From assembly GCA_016217675.1 (NCBI GenBank), contig JACRHC010000125.1, positions 1-58,552 on the forward strand: 58,552 nucleotides of DNA, in the 5' to 3' direction. The notes beneath the pieces are model-generated. The model searched no databases. It was not told where the DNA came from and saw only the letters and a list, made by a program, of their open reading frames with translations. The DNA is from Nitrospirota bacterium. Its GTDB lineage: Bacteria > Nitrospirota > Thermodesulfovibrionia > Thermodesulfovibrionales > UBA6898. Shown here piece by piece: positions 16,937-25,250 of the stretch (the first letter of the stretch is position 1; every line of letters begins with the position of its first letter). The position numbers and the translations under genes are program-made.

Positions 16937-17581
16937 CTACTTGTTGTGACATGCAAGACACATCTGCGAACCAGAGTTTGACGAGACAAGGAACGGAACG
17001 ATCGAGTTGTTGTGAACATCATGACATGATGAACACTGAACTGTACCGCCCGGCGCTGAAACGTTTACATTCTGGATAGTTGCATAAAGACCTGTGTCAG
17101 CAGCGTTCGGCATCAAAACACCGATTGGATGGTCGTTGGTAAGACCAGCAGCGTCGTTCAGGTTAGCAATCGTACCGAAAACGCTGTTCTGCCAGGTAAG
17201 AACTGAAGCTGTGCCTGAGCCAGGACCGTTTACAAGGGTCTCACCAGCTGTGTTACCGTCATGACAGCTGAGACATGCCATTGAAATGGCATTCGATGTG
17301 TAAGGACCGGTAGCTGTGCCGTTGAGTGTTGTGCTGGTGTAAGCACTGTTGGTTGTCCAGTTACTCTGGTTCGCTGTTCTGTTCCAGAGAGGAGCGGCTG
17401 TCATGGCAGTGTTGGAGCCGTGAGGAGTATGGCAGAAAACGCAGAGATCATCCTGGTTGGTTACACGCGTATTCTGACCACCCGAGTTCGACATGTCATG
17501 CTTTGAACCCCTGATTCCTGCTGCTGCAACAGCAACTACAACAAGCATAAGAACTAAAGCCAAAATCATTACTTTCTTCAT
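16937..17581 (-). CDS. Stand-alone exported tetrahaem cytochrome c, candidate abundant surface cytochrome
   Basis: The product is 214 aa with signal peptide MKKVMILALVLMLVVVAVAAA. Four CXXCH motifs are present: CVFCHTPH, CLSCHDG, CSSCHDVH and terminal CLACHNK. It is the smallest of three tetrahaem paralogues and is rich in Asn, Thr, Ser, Ala and Gly, as in extracellular fibre-forming proteins. It has a strong ribosome site (GGGGGTGA seven bases before the ATG), its own long upstream region and its own terminator, so it is a single-gene unit, probably strongly expressed. Tetrahaem cytochromes such as Geobacter OmcE polymerise into conductive filaments; whether this one does is only a hypothesis from size, composition and gene organisation. 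Confidence 0.93.
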   Translation of the reverse strand: MKKVMILALVLMLVVVAVAAAGIRGSKHDMSNSGGQNTRVTNQDDLCVFCHTPHGSNTAMTAAPLWNRTANQSNWTTNSAYTSTTLNGTATGPYTSNAISMACLSCHDGNTAGETLVNGPGSGTASVLTWQNSVFGTIANLNDAAGLTNDHPIGVLMPNAADTGLYATIQNVNVSAPGGTVQCSSCHDVHNNSIVPFLVSSNSGSQMCLACHNK

Positions 17582-17886
17582 TAAATTTCACCCCCTTTCA
17601 TTTTTAAAATATACTAATCCGATATAGATTAGCTGAGGCCAACAAAAAAATCAACAACGTTGCTATTGACATACATAGTGCTTATTTATGCAAGCAGCAT
17701 GCCTGATGCAAATTGTTAAGAAATACTAATAAAAAAGCCCGTGCAATAACATTTTCTTTTAATTTCAGCCAAGAAGAGGCGTAACGGAAGCCTTAAAATA
17801 ATGTTATTTCACCCATGAGTGCGACATTTCACCCATGTACAAACCATGTAATTATTCCTGTATTTGGCTCTGTGGTATAGTAAACC
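17582..17886. promoter_or_regulatory. Divergent regulatory region with inverted and direct repeats
   Basis: The 305-base gap lies between the divergent tetrahaem and paralogue-3 genes. It holds an inverted repeat CTAATC/GATTAG (17614-17619 and 17627-17632) about 35 bases upstream of the cytochrome ribosome site. A second inverted repeat is AATAACATT (17745-17753) with AATGTTATT (17800-17808). A 12-base direct repeat ATTTCACCCATG starts at 17806 and 17826, exactly 20 bases apart, about two helical turns. A TATAGT lies at 17876-17881, five bases before the ATG of the plus-strand gene, with only a weak -35. No regulator is identified. Confidence 0.5.
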
Positions 17887-19674
17887 ATGTTCCCGACTAA
17901 TATCAGCCGGCAAGTAATGAGAAGAAGTATTATCGCTGCTATGGGCATCATAATCGCGGCCTGCGCATTCTTTTATGCCCTCAGGCCGGTCAATGACGCT
18001 GATTTCTTCTGGCATCTGAAGACCGGAGAATATATTTATCAGCATAAAGCAATCCCCTCAGAGGACCCCTTTTCTTTCACGACGCCTTCGCCTGCAACGT
18101 CGAGGGTGCATTTCATCCTGACCTCGTACTGGTTCAGTCAGGTCATATTCTATCTCTCTTACTCTCTGGCAGGCATGAAGGGCATCGTGCTTCTTCGGGG
18201 ACTGATGATCGGGCTCCTCCTTTTCATGATGGCAAGGCTGAGAAAAGGAGACACGATCATCTATCAGGGACTGCTCCTGATCTCGGCAATCATCATGCTG
18301 GAAGGATATCCCATGGAACGGCCGCAGGTCTTCTCTTTCATCTTTTTTGCCGCACTGCTCAGGCTTCTGAACCGCTTGCGAAAAGAAGAATATCAGCAGA
18401 CAGAACACGGCAATGCTCTTGTCAGAAAGGAAACGGTCCTGCTTGCAGGACTAATGGTCCTCTGGGCAAATATGCACGGCGGCGTGCTTATCGGGCAGGC
18501 AACCATCATGGTAGTACTCTTCATTGAGGCCATAAAATTCTGCCATCCCTTTCTTGATCCTCCCGGCAGGAGAGTCTACCTGAGACTGCTCGTTGCAGGC
18601 GCAGCCGGGCTGCTCTTCTCTTTCCTGAACCCGAACTCCTATCATGCGCTCTTGGAGCTCATAAACATGCCTGTGTCCATGCGCGCCAATAATCTGGAGT
18701 TCCAGTCTACCTTTGAGCTTTTTCGCCGGTATAGTGCGACAAACATGATCCTCTTCTGGTCAGTAGTCTGCCTTGCAGCAGCGGGCATACTCATAAAGCT
18801 CAGAAAACCGGACATCACAGAGACCGTGTTGCTTGTCTGCATTGGATTTTTTTCTCTAACCCAGATACGGTACATTGCTTTCTTCCTGATCGTTGCCATA
18901 CCTGCGGTGGCAGAGGCCTTTTCCCTGCCCAGGATACGGAGCAGCGCACGGCTCATCATTATCGGCGCAGCACTCTGCGCTGCGGGCTACTTTGTACGTG
19001 ATGAATCCGGGCTGCAGAATATCTCTTCGCGCGTATGGGTCAACGAATACTTTTATCCGGCAAAGGCCGCTGATTTCATTCTGTCTCAGGACCTCAAGGG
19101 CAATATGTACAATGAACAGAACTGGGGCGGATATCTTATCTGGAGGCTCGGCCCTGAACGGAAGGTCTTCATGGACGGGAGGCAGTTAAGCGAGGCTGTT
19201 TTTTCGCAGGCGAATTTGATCGACATGGCAAGTCCGGAGAAGATTGCAGGACTCCCCCTTTGGAAATCCATGCTGGACGCATATGGTATTCGCTATATTG
19301 TTGTACCGTTCTTTCAGTTAAACGGCACTCTCAAGCCACTTGTTGTGCGGCTCCTTGAGGACGCGCAATGGAGACCCGTATTCTTTTCCCTGAACTCAAC
19401 CATTTTTGTGAAAGATTCGCCCGAAAATTATCCGGTGCTGAGGAGATATTCCATACCCAGGGAGATCTTCATCGATGATCTCATCAACGTATGCAGCCGG
19501 CTTATCCGTGAAAACGAGAGGAATATCTTCGCACTTATTGCAAAAGGGGACCTGTATATCCTGAAGAAGATGCCGGAAGAGGCACGCAGGATGTATGAAC
19601 AGGCATTGAAAGCCGCCCCCTTTAACAGGACTGTTCAAGAGCGCCTGAAAGACTATTCATCCCCAAACCCTTGA
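17887..19674 (+). CDS. Polytopic GT-C-like membrane protein with C-terminal TPR (paralogue 3)
   Basis: The product is 595 aa. The signature is VNDADFFWHLKTGEYIY (Asp37, Asp39, His43), FSFTT, YWFSQV, LWANMHGG, FLNPNSYH, then soluble WGGYLIW and FMDGRQL, and two C-terminal TPR-like helices (IAKGDLYILKKMPEEARRMY). About ten membrane helices lie between. It is the closest full-length relative of the deleted copy at 30307, which shares the VFSQANLID / FITQAYLID region and the same C-terminal layout. The ATG at 17887 has no ribosome site and lies just after a TATAGT box; a second in-frame ATG at 17917 is an alternative. A GT-C-like transferase role is inferred. It converges on the NHL lipoprotein gene with a 15-base gap. 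Confidence 0.85.
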   Translation: MFPTNISRQVMRRSIIAAMGIIIAACAFFYALRPVNDADFFWHLKTGEYIYQHKAIPSEDPFSFTTPSPATSRVHFILTSYWFSQVIFYLSYSLAGMKGIVLLRGLMIGLLLFMMARLRKGDTIIYQGLLLISAIIMLEGYPMERPQVFSFIFFAALLRLLNRLRKEEYQQTEHGNALVRKETVLLAGLMVLWANMHGGVLIGQATIMVVLFIEAIKFCHPFLDPPGRRVYLRLLVAGAAGLLFSFLNPNSYHALLELINMPVSMRANNLEFQSTFELFRRYSATNMILFWSVVCLAAAGILIKLRKPDITETVLLVCIGFFSLTQIRYIAFFLIVAIPAVAEAFSLPRIRSSARLIIIGAALCAAGYFVRDESGLQNISSRVWVNEYFYPAKAADFILSQDLKGNMYNEQNWGGYLIWRLGPERKVFMDGRQLSEAVFSQANLIDMASPEKIAGLPLWKSMLDAYGIRYIVVPFFQLNGTLKPLVVRLLEDAQWRPVFFSLNSTIFVKDSPENYPVLRRYSIPREIFIDDLINVCSRLIRENERNIFALIAKGDLYILKKMPEEARRMYEQALKAAPFNRTVQERLKDYSSPNP

Positions 19675-19689
19675 GGCGCTCCAGCAAAT

Positions 19690-20757
19690 CTATTTCTTGT
19701 CCCGAGTTTTCAGGTCCTTGTCTTCAGGATAGGTCAGATACTGAAAAATATCAACCTTTGCTGTCCACTGACTGACAACGTAGACCAGACCTTTGTCGTC
19801 AACATGCACACCTGCGGGCAGGTCTATCATGCCCTTTTCCCAGCCGCGCACACCCCAGGTAAGCAGCAGTGTCCCATCGGTATCAAAAACCGTCATCCCA
19901 TGGGTCATGGCATCAGAAATAAAAAGTATGCCTTCCGGAGAGACTGCAATGCCCTTGGGGCGGGCAAACTGGCCGTGCCGCATGCCGATCGAGCCAAACT
20001 CCTTTATGGGCTTGCCATCCTGGTCGATGATTTGTACTCTGAAATTCCCGGAATCAACAACATAGATCCTGCCGAGGTTGTCGATCGCGATCTGCGTCGG
20101 GAAGTTGAACTCACCGGGCTCTTTTCCACGGGCGCCGAGATTTTTGATAAACTTCCCTTCTGTGTCAAAAACGCTGACCACATGGTTCTTGGTATTCGTA
20201 ATAAAGACGAGATTACGTTCCGTATCCACAACAACGCCGCCCGGGTCCTTTAACTCGTTCTTCTGACCAAACTCCCTTATCACTTTGCCGTCGAGCGTAA
20301 AGGCATAACACCTGTCCAGTGCCCCGTCAGTCACATATAGCAGACTGTTCTTTTTATCTATGAACAGTCCAAGCGGCCTTACCAGCCGTATGGCGCCTGT
20401 GTTTCCGATCATTCTCATGTTTCCGTTTTTTTTGTCAAAGACCACAATGCCCCCGACATCTGACACATAGACCCTGCCTTCACTGTCTGTTGCAACACCG
20501 TAGGGTTTTCTCAGGTTGAACTCCACCTCCGGAGCCCCGAAGATTACATCACCCAGACTCATTTTTCTGGCGCCCTTTACATCAGCCTCTCCAGTCAGGG
20601 AGTCATAGTATTTTACGCGCGGTTTCTCAGGAGGCATGGGCCAGAAGAGTGTAAAGGGATCGAATACCGGTCCCTGTGCAGCCGGGGCACACCCCAGGGC
20701 TGCCAATAACAGTGCCGCACCTAAAACGCGCAGCGATCTATGGCAATTACGAAACAT
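19690..20757 (-). CDS. NHL-repeat beta-propeller lipoprotein
   Basis: The product is 355 aa with lipobox LAALGC (Cys23). It then has WPMPPEKPRVKYYDSL, the same post-lipobox motif as the NHL lipoproteins at 8031 and 33754. About six NHL blades follow (VYVSDVGGIVVFD, LYVTDGALDRCYAF, VFITNTKNHVVSVFD, IYVVDSGNFRVQIID, LFISDAMTHGMTVFD, VYVVSQWTAKVDIF). GAGGAGG lies four bases before the ATG. It is 33 bases downstream of the 11-haem cytochrome gene on the same strand, so they probably form an operon. That repeats the cytochrome-NHL pairing of the first operon. The likely role is a membrane-anchored scaffold for the cytochrome. Confidence 0.9.
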   Translation of the reverse strand: MFRNCHRSLRVLGAALLLAALGCAPAAQGPVFDPFTLFWPMPPEKPRVKYYDSLTGEADVKGARKMSLGDVIFGAPEVEFNLRKPYGVATDSEGRVYVSDVGGIVVFDKKNGNMRMIGNTGAIRLVRPLGLFIDKKNSLLYVTDGALDRCYAFTLDGKVIREFGQKNELKDPGGVVVDTERNLVFITNTKNHVVSVFDTEGKFIKNLGARGKEPGEFNFPTQIAIDNLGRIYVVDSGNFRVQIIDQDGKPIKEFGSIGMRHGQFARPKGIAVSPEGILFISDAMTHGMTVFDTDGTLLLTWGVRGWEKGMIDLPAGVHVDDKGLVYVVSQWTAKVDIFQYLTYPEDKDLKTRDKK

Positions 20758-20790
20758 AATTCCTCCTCAACAGTATTACTCCGTACTATA

Positions 20791-21753
20791 CTATTTCTTG
20801 TGGCAGATCTGGCAGAGCCCAAAATCCGTTCCCCTGAGAAGCCTGGGGTTGTCAGAACCATGAGGGAAGTGACAACTGCCGCAGTAAAATCGTCTTCCCG
20901 GTCTCGAAGGATCGTCAAGATATTTGCGCTCACGGGATTGCTTCATTCTTTTGGGCTCGCCAAGAGGATGGCCTCCCAGGGGGGAGAACCCGCTGACCGC
21001 ATGAGGCTTCTTCCTGACATCAGCATGACATTCAAGGCAGACATCCATCGGTTCCTTATGGAGAAGGACCGGAAATTCTGCTGCATGGGGCCTATGGCAC
21101 CCAAGGCACATGCCGCCGGCCACAGGGGCATGAATATTTTTACCGCCGAACCCCTTCTGCTCATGACAGGTGAAGCAGAGGTCAGGCTGTTCTGCTGTCA
21201 GCAGTTTCGCATTTTTTGAGGCATGGGGATCATGACAGCTTCCGCACATACCTATACCCACCGGCGCATGGACAGACTTGCCGGAAAATTTCTTCTTGTC
21301 GTGGCAGGTATAACAGAGGTCCGGCACCTCGGAAAGGAGCAGTTTCGGGTTCTTTGATGAATGGGGGTTATGACAGCCTGTGCAGCCCATCCCCACCGCA
21401 GCATGGACATGGGGCTTCATAAACCGCGTCTTATCATGACAGCCGTAACATAGGCCCGGCTGGTCAGCCGAAAGTCCTCTGGGTGCCTTGCCGGATTTCT
21501 TATGAGGAACTTCCCTGGCGTCTATCGCGGTATGGCAGGTCTGGCAGCCCATTTTGAGAGCTGCGTGAACAACCTTTTCATTGGCAAGAGACTCATGGCA
21601 TGTCAGGCAGGCCTCTTTTGCAGAGGCGTGATCCTGAAAGCAGAAAAGAGAGACCAATGCGAAAGCAAGGCTCTTCAAAACAGGGAATAGGCGCTGGTAA
21701 GCCGGATATGCAAAAACAGGCAATCTATTCGCTCTCCGTATGAAATTACGCAT
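20791..21753 (-). CDS. Exported 11-haem cytochrome c, doubled-CXXCH array type
   Basis: The product is 320 aa from the ATG at 21753, chosen for its GGGAGG ribosome site; an in-frame start 30 bases upstream lacks one. A long N-region and hydrophobic segment (to HASA) form the signal peptide. Eleven CXXCH motifs follow in a regular doubled-CXXCH pattern (PF09699-like): pairs separated by about 40 residues with CHNPHSS/CHDPHAS, LLLSE..DLC and VHAPV. The last two (CGSCHFPH and terminal CQICHKK) form a cap. It has the same architecture as the 17-haem protein at 48589 but three two-haem units shorter. It should be a linear periplasmic or surface electron wire. The NHL lipoprotein gene follows it. 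Confidence 0.92.
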   Translation of the reverse strand: MRNFIRRANRLPVFAYPAYQRLFPVLKSLAFALVSLFCFQDHASAKEACLTCHESLANEKVVHAALKMGCQTCHTAIDAREVPHKKSGKAPRGLSADQPGLCYGCHDKTRFMKPHVHAAVGMGCTGCHNPHSSKNPKLLLSEVPDLCYTCHDKKKFSGKSVHAPVGIGMCGSCHDPHASKNAKLLTAEQPDLCFTCHEQKGFGGKNIHAPVAGGMCLGCHRPHAAEFPVLLHKEPMDVCLECHADVRKKPHAVSGFSPLGGHPLGEPKRMKQSRERKYLDDPSRPGRRFYCGSCHFPHGSDNPRLLRGTDFGLCQICHKK

Positions 21754-21867
21754 GGAAACCTCCCGAATATTGCCCTTGTTCAAAGACTGCGGATCGACAT
21801 ATTGCCATATAAGTGAAAATATCAGATATACAGCGACCTTGTCAATTTTAAGACGCTCCGGCCGTAA

Positions 21868-23733
21868 TCAGGCAGACCTGAGCCTTCTCATCTCCTGCAG
21901 CATACGTTGCCCCTCCGGAAAGTCAGGGGCAAGCAGGAGACATTTCTCGAGATACTGTTCCGCACGCTGCACATCCCCAAGATATCTGCTGCAGAGAGTT
22001 AGGCGGAAATATAGCCATGCATTGTTGCCCTGTTCAAACTGCAGTGCAGCTCGATACCGTTCAAGTGCCATTGCATAACGACCCGAATTGAAAAAGATGT
22101 TCGCCGTTACGATCAGGGCCCTGTATGAACGCGTCTGCGACAGGTTCTTCTCTGCAGCTTCGCCCGCCTTTGCCAGTATGCCGGGGTCTGTTTCGCTATA
22201 GTCATACAACTGCCGGTCAGGGTTGACAAAGCCCTGGCCAAATTGTCCGATCACCTCGCCATGCAGACCATTCTCCCTGAGGTACAGAAGGCAGATGTCA
22301 TCCCAATACACAAGCCGCCATTTGACGCTCGAAAAAAGCCGGTCGTTCAAGGTCCCGACACCTGCTGCGCTATAGGGCATGAGAACCATTGAAATATCAT
22401 ATCGCGCAAGGATATCCTGCCAGCCTGCCCCGGCTGAAAGCAGGTGATAATACTCGTTATAAAATCTCTTATGAAAAAACCTTCCGTCAATATAGGGCTT
22501 GATATCAGGGTATGAGTTCCATATCAGGTATCCTCCCCAGGGATGACTGTTCAGCACATTGCCCTTGATGCCATGCTTCTTTATAAACGCGATTGCTCCC
22601 TCCGGATAACTGATATTGTCATATTTCTGAAAATAGACCGGACTTGAAACAATCGTTACCGCCAGAAGCATCACCATGACGAGAAACACCAGCTTCCCGG
22701 AAAACCTGATAACAGCAGGCAACTGAAGCGCCTTGCGCAGACGGATTCCGAAGAGCTCACCGCTGATGATCAGCAGGGGGGACGAAACAAATACAAAATG
22801 CGGTATGCCGCGATTTGCAGTCCAGGCGATAACGGCAAAGGAGGCGCTGAGAATAAGCCAGGCAGGGTCGAGCTTCCGAAAATTTGATACTGCAGCTGCT
22901 GCGACAAGAGCAAAGAATATCCAGAAGGGCAGGTATCGTGCAGACGTCGGGGCAAGGAGCTCTTCAACACCGGCAAACTGCTCTTTCATCACAAGCAGCG
23001 GCCAGATGACCGTCTTGTACCCGAACGGGTTCAGGAGAGTGGCAGCGCAGATGCAGGCAAAAACAGCCAGAAGCGTCTTCATAGGCATCTGTGCCTTATC
23101 AGACACAAGCGCGTTCCGCACAAGGTTGACGCCAATAAAGACCGCAGGAACAAAGATGCCCCAGAGGCTTTCTGCATGCATATTCACCCAGAGGATCATT
23201 ATGAACGGCAGGGCATAGACAAAACGCTTTCTGCCCTGCTGATAAGCATGCAGGCTGAAGAGATAGTAGAGGAGAAAGACATAGGAAAAATGCTGGGGCC
23301 GCAGCGCAAAACGGTGTGAGGAGGCCACAATGCCGAGGATAAGAACAAGGGCAATCAGGGTGATGTTATCAGAATACAGCCTCAGTATCCGGTACAGCAG
23401 AAAAAAGGCTGAAAGGATCAGCAGTACCTGAAGCGTTATAAGGCCATATTCCCCGAACCATGAGTATACGCGATAGATAACTGCCTGAAAGAGCCACTCA
23501 TGATTAAGATAGGGAAAATCAGGCCAGCTACAGTTAAAGTAATGGGTCCTGAGGATAGAACCCTTAGTAAAAAAATATTCCCCGCACTTCAGGTGACCCC
23601 AAAGATCAGTATCAGACATGCGCCGGAAGGAGTAGATGAACGCAAGGACAAAGACACTGCAGATCAGGGCGAGATTCATGAGTTTTGCTCCTTGTCTCTT
23701 CAATAATGGCATATCACTTTCAGATAATCTCAT
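21868..23733 (-). CDS. Polytopic GT-C-like membrane protein with C-terminal TPR (paralogue 4)
   Basis: The product is 621 aa from the ATG at 23733; ATGs at 23712 and 23679 are alternatives, since none has a clear ribosome site. It has first helix NLALICSVFVLAFIYSF, then MSDTDLWGHLKCGEYF (Asp41, Asp43, His47), EWLFQAVIY, LWVNMHAE, LLNPFGYK and WGGYLIW, IDGRFFHK. The C-terminal 90 residues are two TPR repeats (SGRYAMALERYRAALQFEQ and GDVQRAEQYLEKCLLLAPD). It differs from paralogues 1-3 in Gly for the second Trp of the FWWH motif. A GT-C-like function is inferred. It lies downstream of a degenerate GT-C remnant and upstream of the 11-haem gene on the same strand. Confidence 0.85.
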   Translation of the reverse strand: MRLSESDMPLLKRQGAKLMNLALICSVFVLAFIYSFRRMSDTDLWGHLKCGEYFFTKGSILRTHYFNCSWPDFPYLNHEWLFQAVIYRVYSWFGEYGLITLQVLLILSAFFLLYRILRLYSDNITLIALVLILGIVASSHRFALRPQHFSYVFLLYYLFSLHAYQQGRKRFVYALPFIMILWVNMHAESLWGIFVPAVFIGVNLVRNALVSDKAQMPMKTLLAVFACICAATLLNPFGYKTVIWPLLVMKEQFAGVEELLAPTSARYLPFWIFFALVAAAAVSNFRKLDPAWLILSASFAVIAWTANRGIPHFVFVSSPLLIISGELFGIRLRKALQLPAVIRFSGKLVFLVMVMLLAVTIVSSPVYFQKYDNISYPEGAIAFIKKHGIKGNVLNSHPWGGYLIWNSYPDIKPYIDGRFFHKRFYNEYYHLLSAGAGWQDILARYDISMVLMPYSAAGVGTLNDRLFSSVKWRLVYWDDICLLYLRENGLHGEVIGQFGQGFVNPDRQLYDYSETDPGILAKAGEAAEKNLSQTRSYRALIVTANIFFNSGRYAMALERYRAALQFEQGNNAWLYFRLTLCSRYLGDVQRAEQYLEKCLLLAPDFPEGQRMLQEMRRLRSA

Positions 23734-24041
23734 CAGGATTCATCTCATGGAGGGACCTTCATAGTATTTCCCATATTTCAAACTCCCTAATGCACCTAAC
23801 CTAAAACACCTAAAACCTACCATGTGCGTAGAAATCAGTCGCCTCATTCCGTGGAAGATCTTGGGAGGCAAACTGTCAAAAAAGCTCACTGCATAGAGTA
23901 TCAGACACAGCTTAGCGAAACTGCTGCACTTCCCGGGCAATTTCTCCGAAGATGTTGGCATGGAAGCAAAGAAGGACAGGCTGCCATCATCGAAGAAAGC
24001 CGATACGCAGCCCGTCCTCCTTTGTCAACGGATAATTATGG
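23734..24041. other. Gap containing decayed GT-C gene debris
   Basis: No intact gene is visible in these 308 bases. Around 23915-23968 there is a remnant resembling the 3-prime part of the PMT-like gene at 25251, listed separately. The rest (23740-23900 and 23990-24041) shows nothing I recognise. Confidence 0.5.
23915..23968 (-). pseudogene. Remnant of a PMT/ArnT-like glycosyltransferase gene
   Basis: The minus strand reads CFHANIFGEIAREVQQFR then a stop. The intact gene at 25251 contains YFHAGTYREIAREVQQFR in its C-terminal domain. At DNA level 17 bases are identical (AACTGCTGCACTTCCCG at 23919-23935 and 25594-25610) and flanking bases are similar. An in-frame stop lies a few codons upstream, and no homology is evident beyond the fragment. 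It looks like the residue of a deleted paralogue. Confidence 0.6.
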
Positions 24042-24926
24042 TTAATTATTATTTCCGATATCTATACCGCCCGGCATGTACGGACCATTGACGCCAATCG
24101 TGACGTTGTCACGGTACTTACTGCTCACATCACTGGGATTGAACCAAATTCCATAGCCCAGATTTGAAAGGCGGTTATTGATGATCGATACCCCTTCCCA
24201 GGCCCCGTCTGCATAAATGCCGATAGCATTGCCCCAAGGGCTGGTCAAATTCCCAATCCTGTTCCCTTCAATTATAGTTCCCCCACAAGCACCTGCGACG
24301 TTGATACCGAATGCCGATGATGGCATCGTTGCCGTAAAGTTCGTAATATCATTGTTTACAATCACATTGTTTCTTCCATTCCACGAGAAAATTCCAGTGG
24401 TGGTATAGCCAATAATGTCGTACCCTCCAGTGTTGGTAACAATGTTGTTACGGATTATCGATCGTGATGCAGCGATAATAGAAATGCCATAACCGAGACT
24501 CTGATCAGCGTGAATTCCTTCCACAAGATGGTCTCCACCGTTAATAATACTGACGCCAACAAGAAAACCTTTAACCGTTCCATTTCTCACTATGAAATTC
24601 TTCCGGGAGGTGCCGGAGGTGCCGGAGATTCCAAAGGCCTGAGTTGCAGGGCCCCCGGATGTGCCATCTATTGTGAAACCGTTCAGGTCGATAACCACAT
24701 CATCAGAGTTGATGGTTATTGCGTTTCCTGAAGTCATGCTCGTTGTCTTGTGCGCCTTGAGACAGTAGGTGCCCGGCGCACTCGCTGTATAGGGCAATGT
24801 ATTAATCGTATAAGTGCAGATAGTCGTCTGGCCCTGAGCTGCTGCAGGCGCGGGCAAAAGCCCTATGCAAGTGATTAACAGGCATGTGGTAAACAATGTG
24901 ATAATAATTGGACTCTTTTTCTTCAT
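24042..24926 (-). CDS. Secreted right-handed parallel beta-helix protein
   Basis: The product is 294 aa from the ATG at 24926, which has GGGGGA upstream; a start 15 bases earlier has no ribosome site. A signal peptide (MKKKSPIIITLFTTCLLITC to APAAA) precedes a beta-helix with repeated short strands and Asn/Gly turns (VVIDLNGFTIDG, NFIVRNGTVKGF, SRSIIRNNIVTN, NNVIVNNDITNF, GTIIEGNRIGN, VSIINNRLSNLG). This is the fold of PbH1/NosD-like and many carbohydrate-active proteins (PF13229 type). I see no catalytic triad that fixes an activity, so polysaccharide lyase, adhesin or surface protein are all open. Its neighbours are glycosyltransferase-like genes. Confidence 0.8.
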   Translation of the reverse strand: MKKKSPIIITLFTTCLLITCIGLLPAPAAAQGQTTICTYTINTLPYTASAPGTYCLKAHKTTSMTSGNAITINSDDVVIDLNGFTIDGTSGGPATQAFGISGTSGTSRKNFIVRNGTVKGFLVGVSIINGGDHLVEGIHADQSLGYGISIIAASRSIIRNNIVTNTGGYDIIGYTTTGIFSWNGRNNVIVNNDITNFTATMPSSAFGINVAGACGGTIIEGNRIGNLTSPWGNAIGIYADGAWEGVSIINNRLSNLGYGIWFNPSDVSSKYRDNVTIGVNGPYMPGGIDIGNNN

Positions 24927-25250
24927 TTCTTTTTCCCCCATAGTTTAGTAGTTATCCATCACAAGCGATATAGCGACAACAAATTACAGTAAGCAGAAAT
25001 CACCTCCTTCTCATAACCAATTGACAACCCTGCTCTAAACAATCTGATGGACGGCACGGAACGAATGACAAGGCATACAATACTAATGGCCGAATGCAAA
25101 GGGGCTATGCCGAAAAAAATGATACGGGTTGTGGTAATCGCGCTCCTTAGAAATGAGTGCCTGCCCCTCATGCCACTCTCCACTTTTGTTCAGCCATTTG
25201 TTCTGTTATACCAGAAGTCGCCGTAATATATAACACTCATTCCATGGAAA
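24927..25250. other. Intergenic stretch, nothing recognised
   Basis: The 324 bases upstream of the beta-helix gene contain several short frames but none with a credible start, composition or similarity. A GGAGGTGA at about 25008-25015 (minus strand) has no start codon at a useful distance. It could be the leader of the beta-helix gene or decayed sequence. Confidence 0.4.

Noticed and set aside
17666..17671. TTGACA in the 17.6-17.9 kb gap as a -35 box
   Set aside because: No -10 sequence lies at 16-18 bases; the position fits neither neighbouring gene well.
25000..25020. AAGGAGGTGAT resembling the 3-prime end of 16S rRNA
   Set aside because: Only the anti-Shine-Dalgarno-like 11 bases match; no rRNA sequence flanks them.
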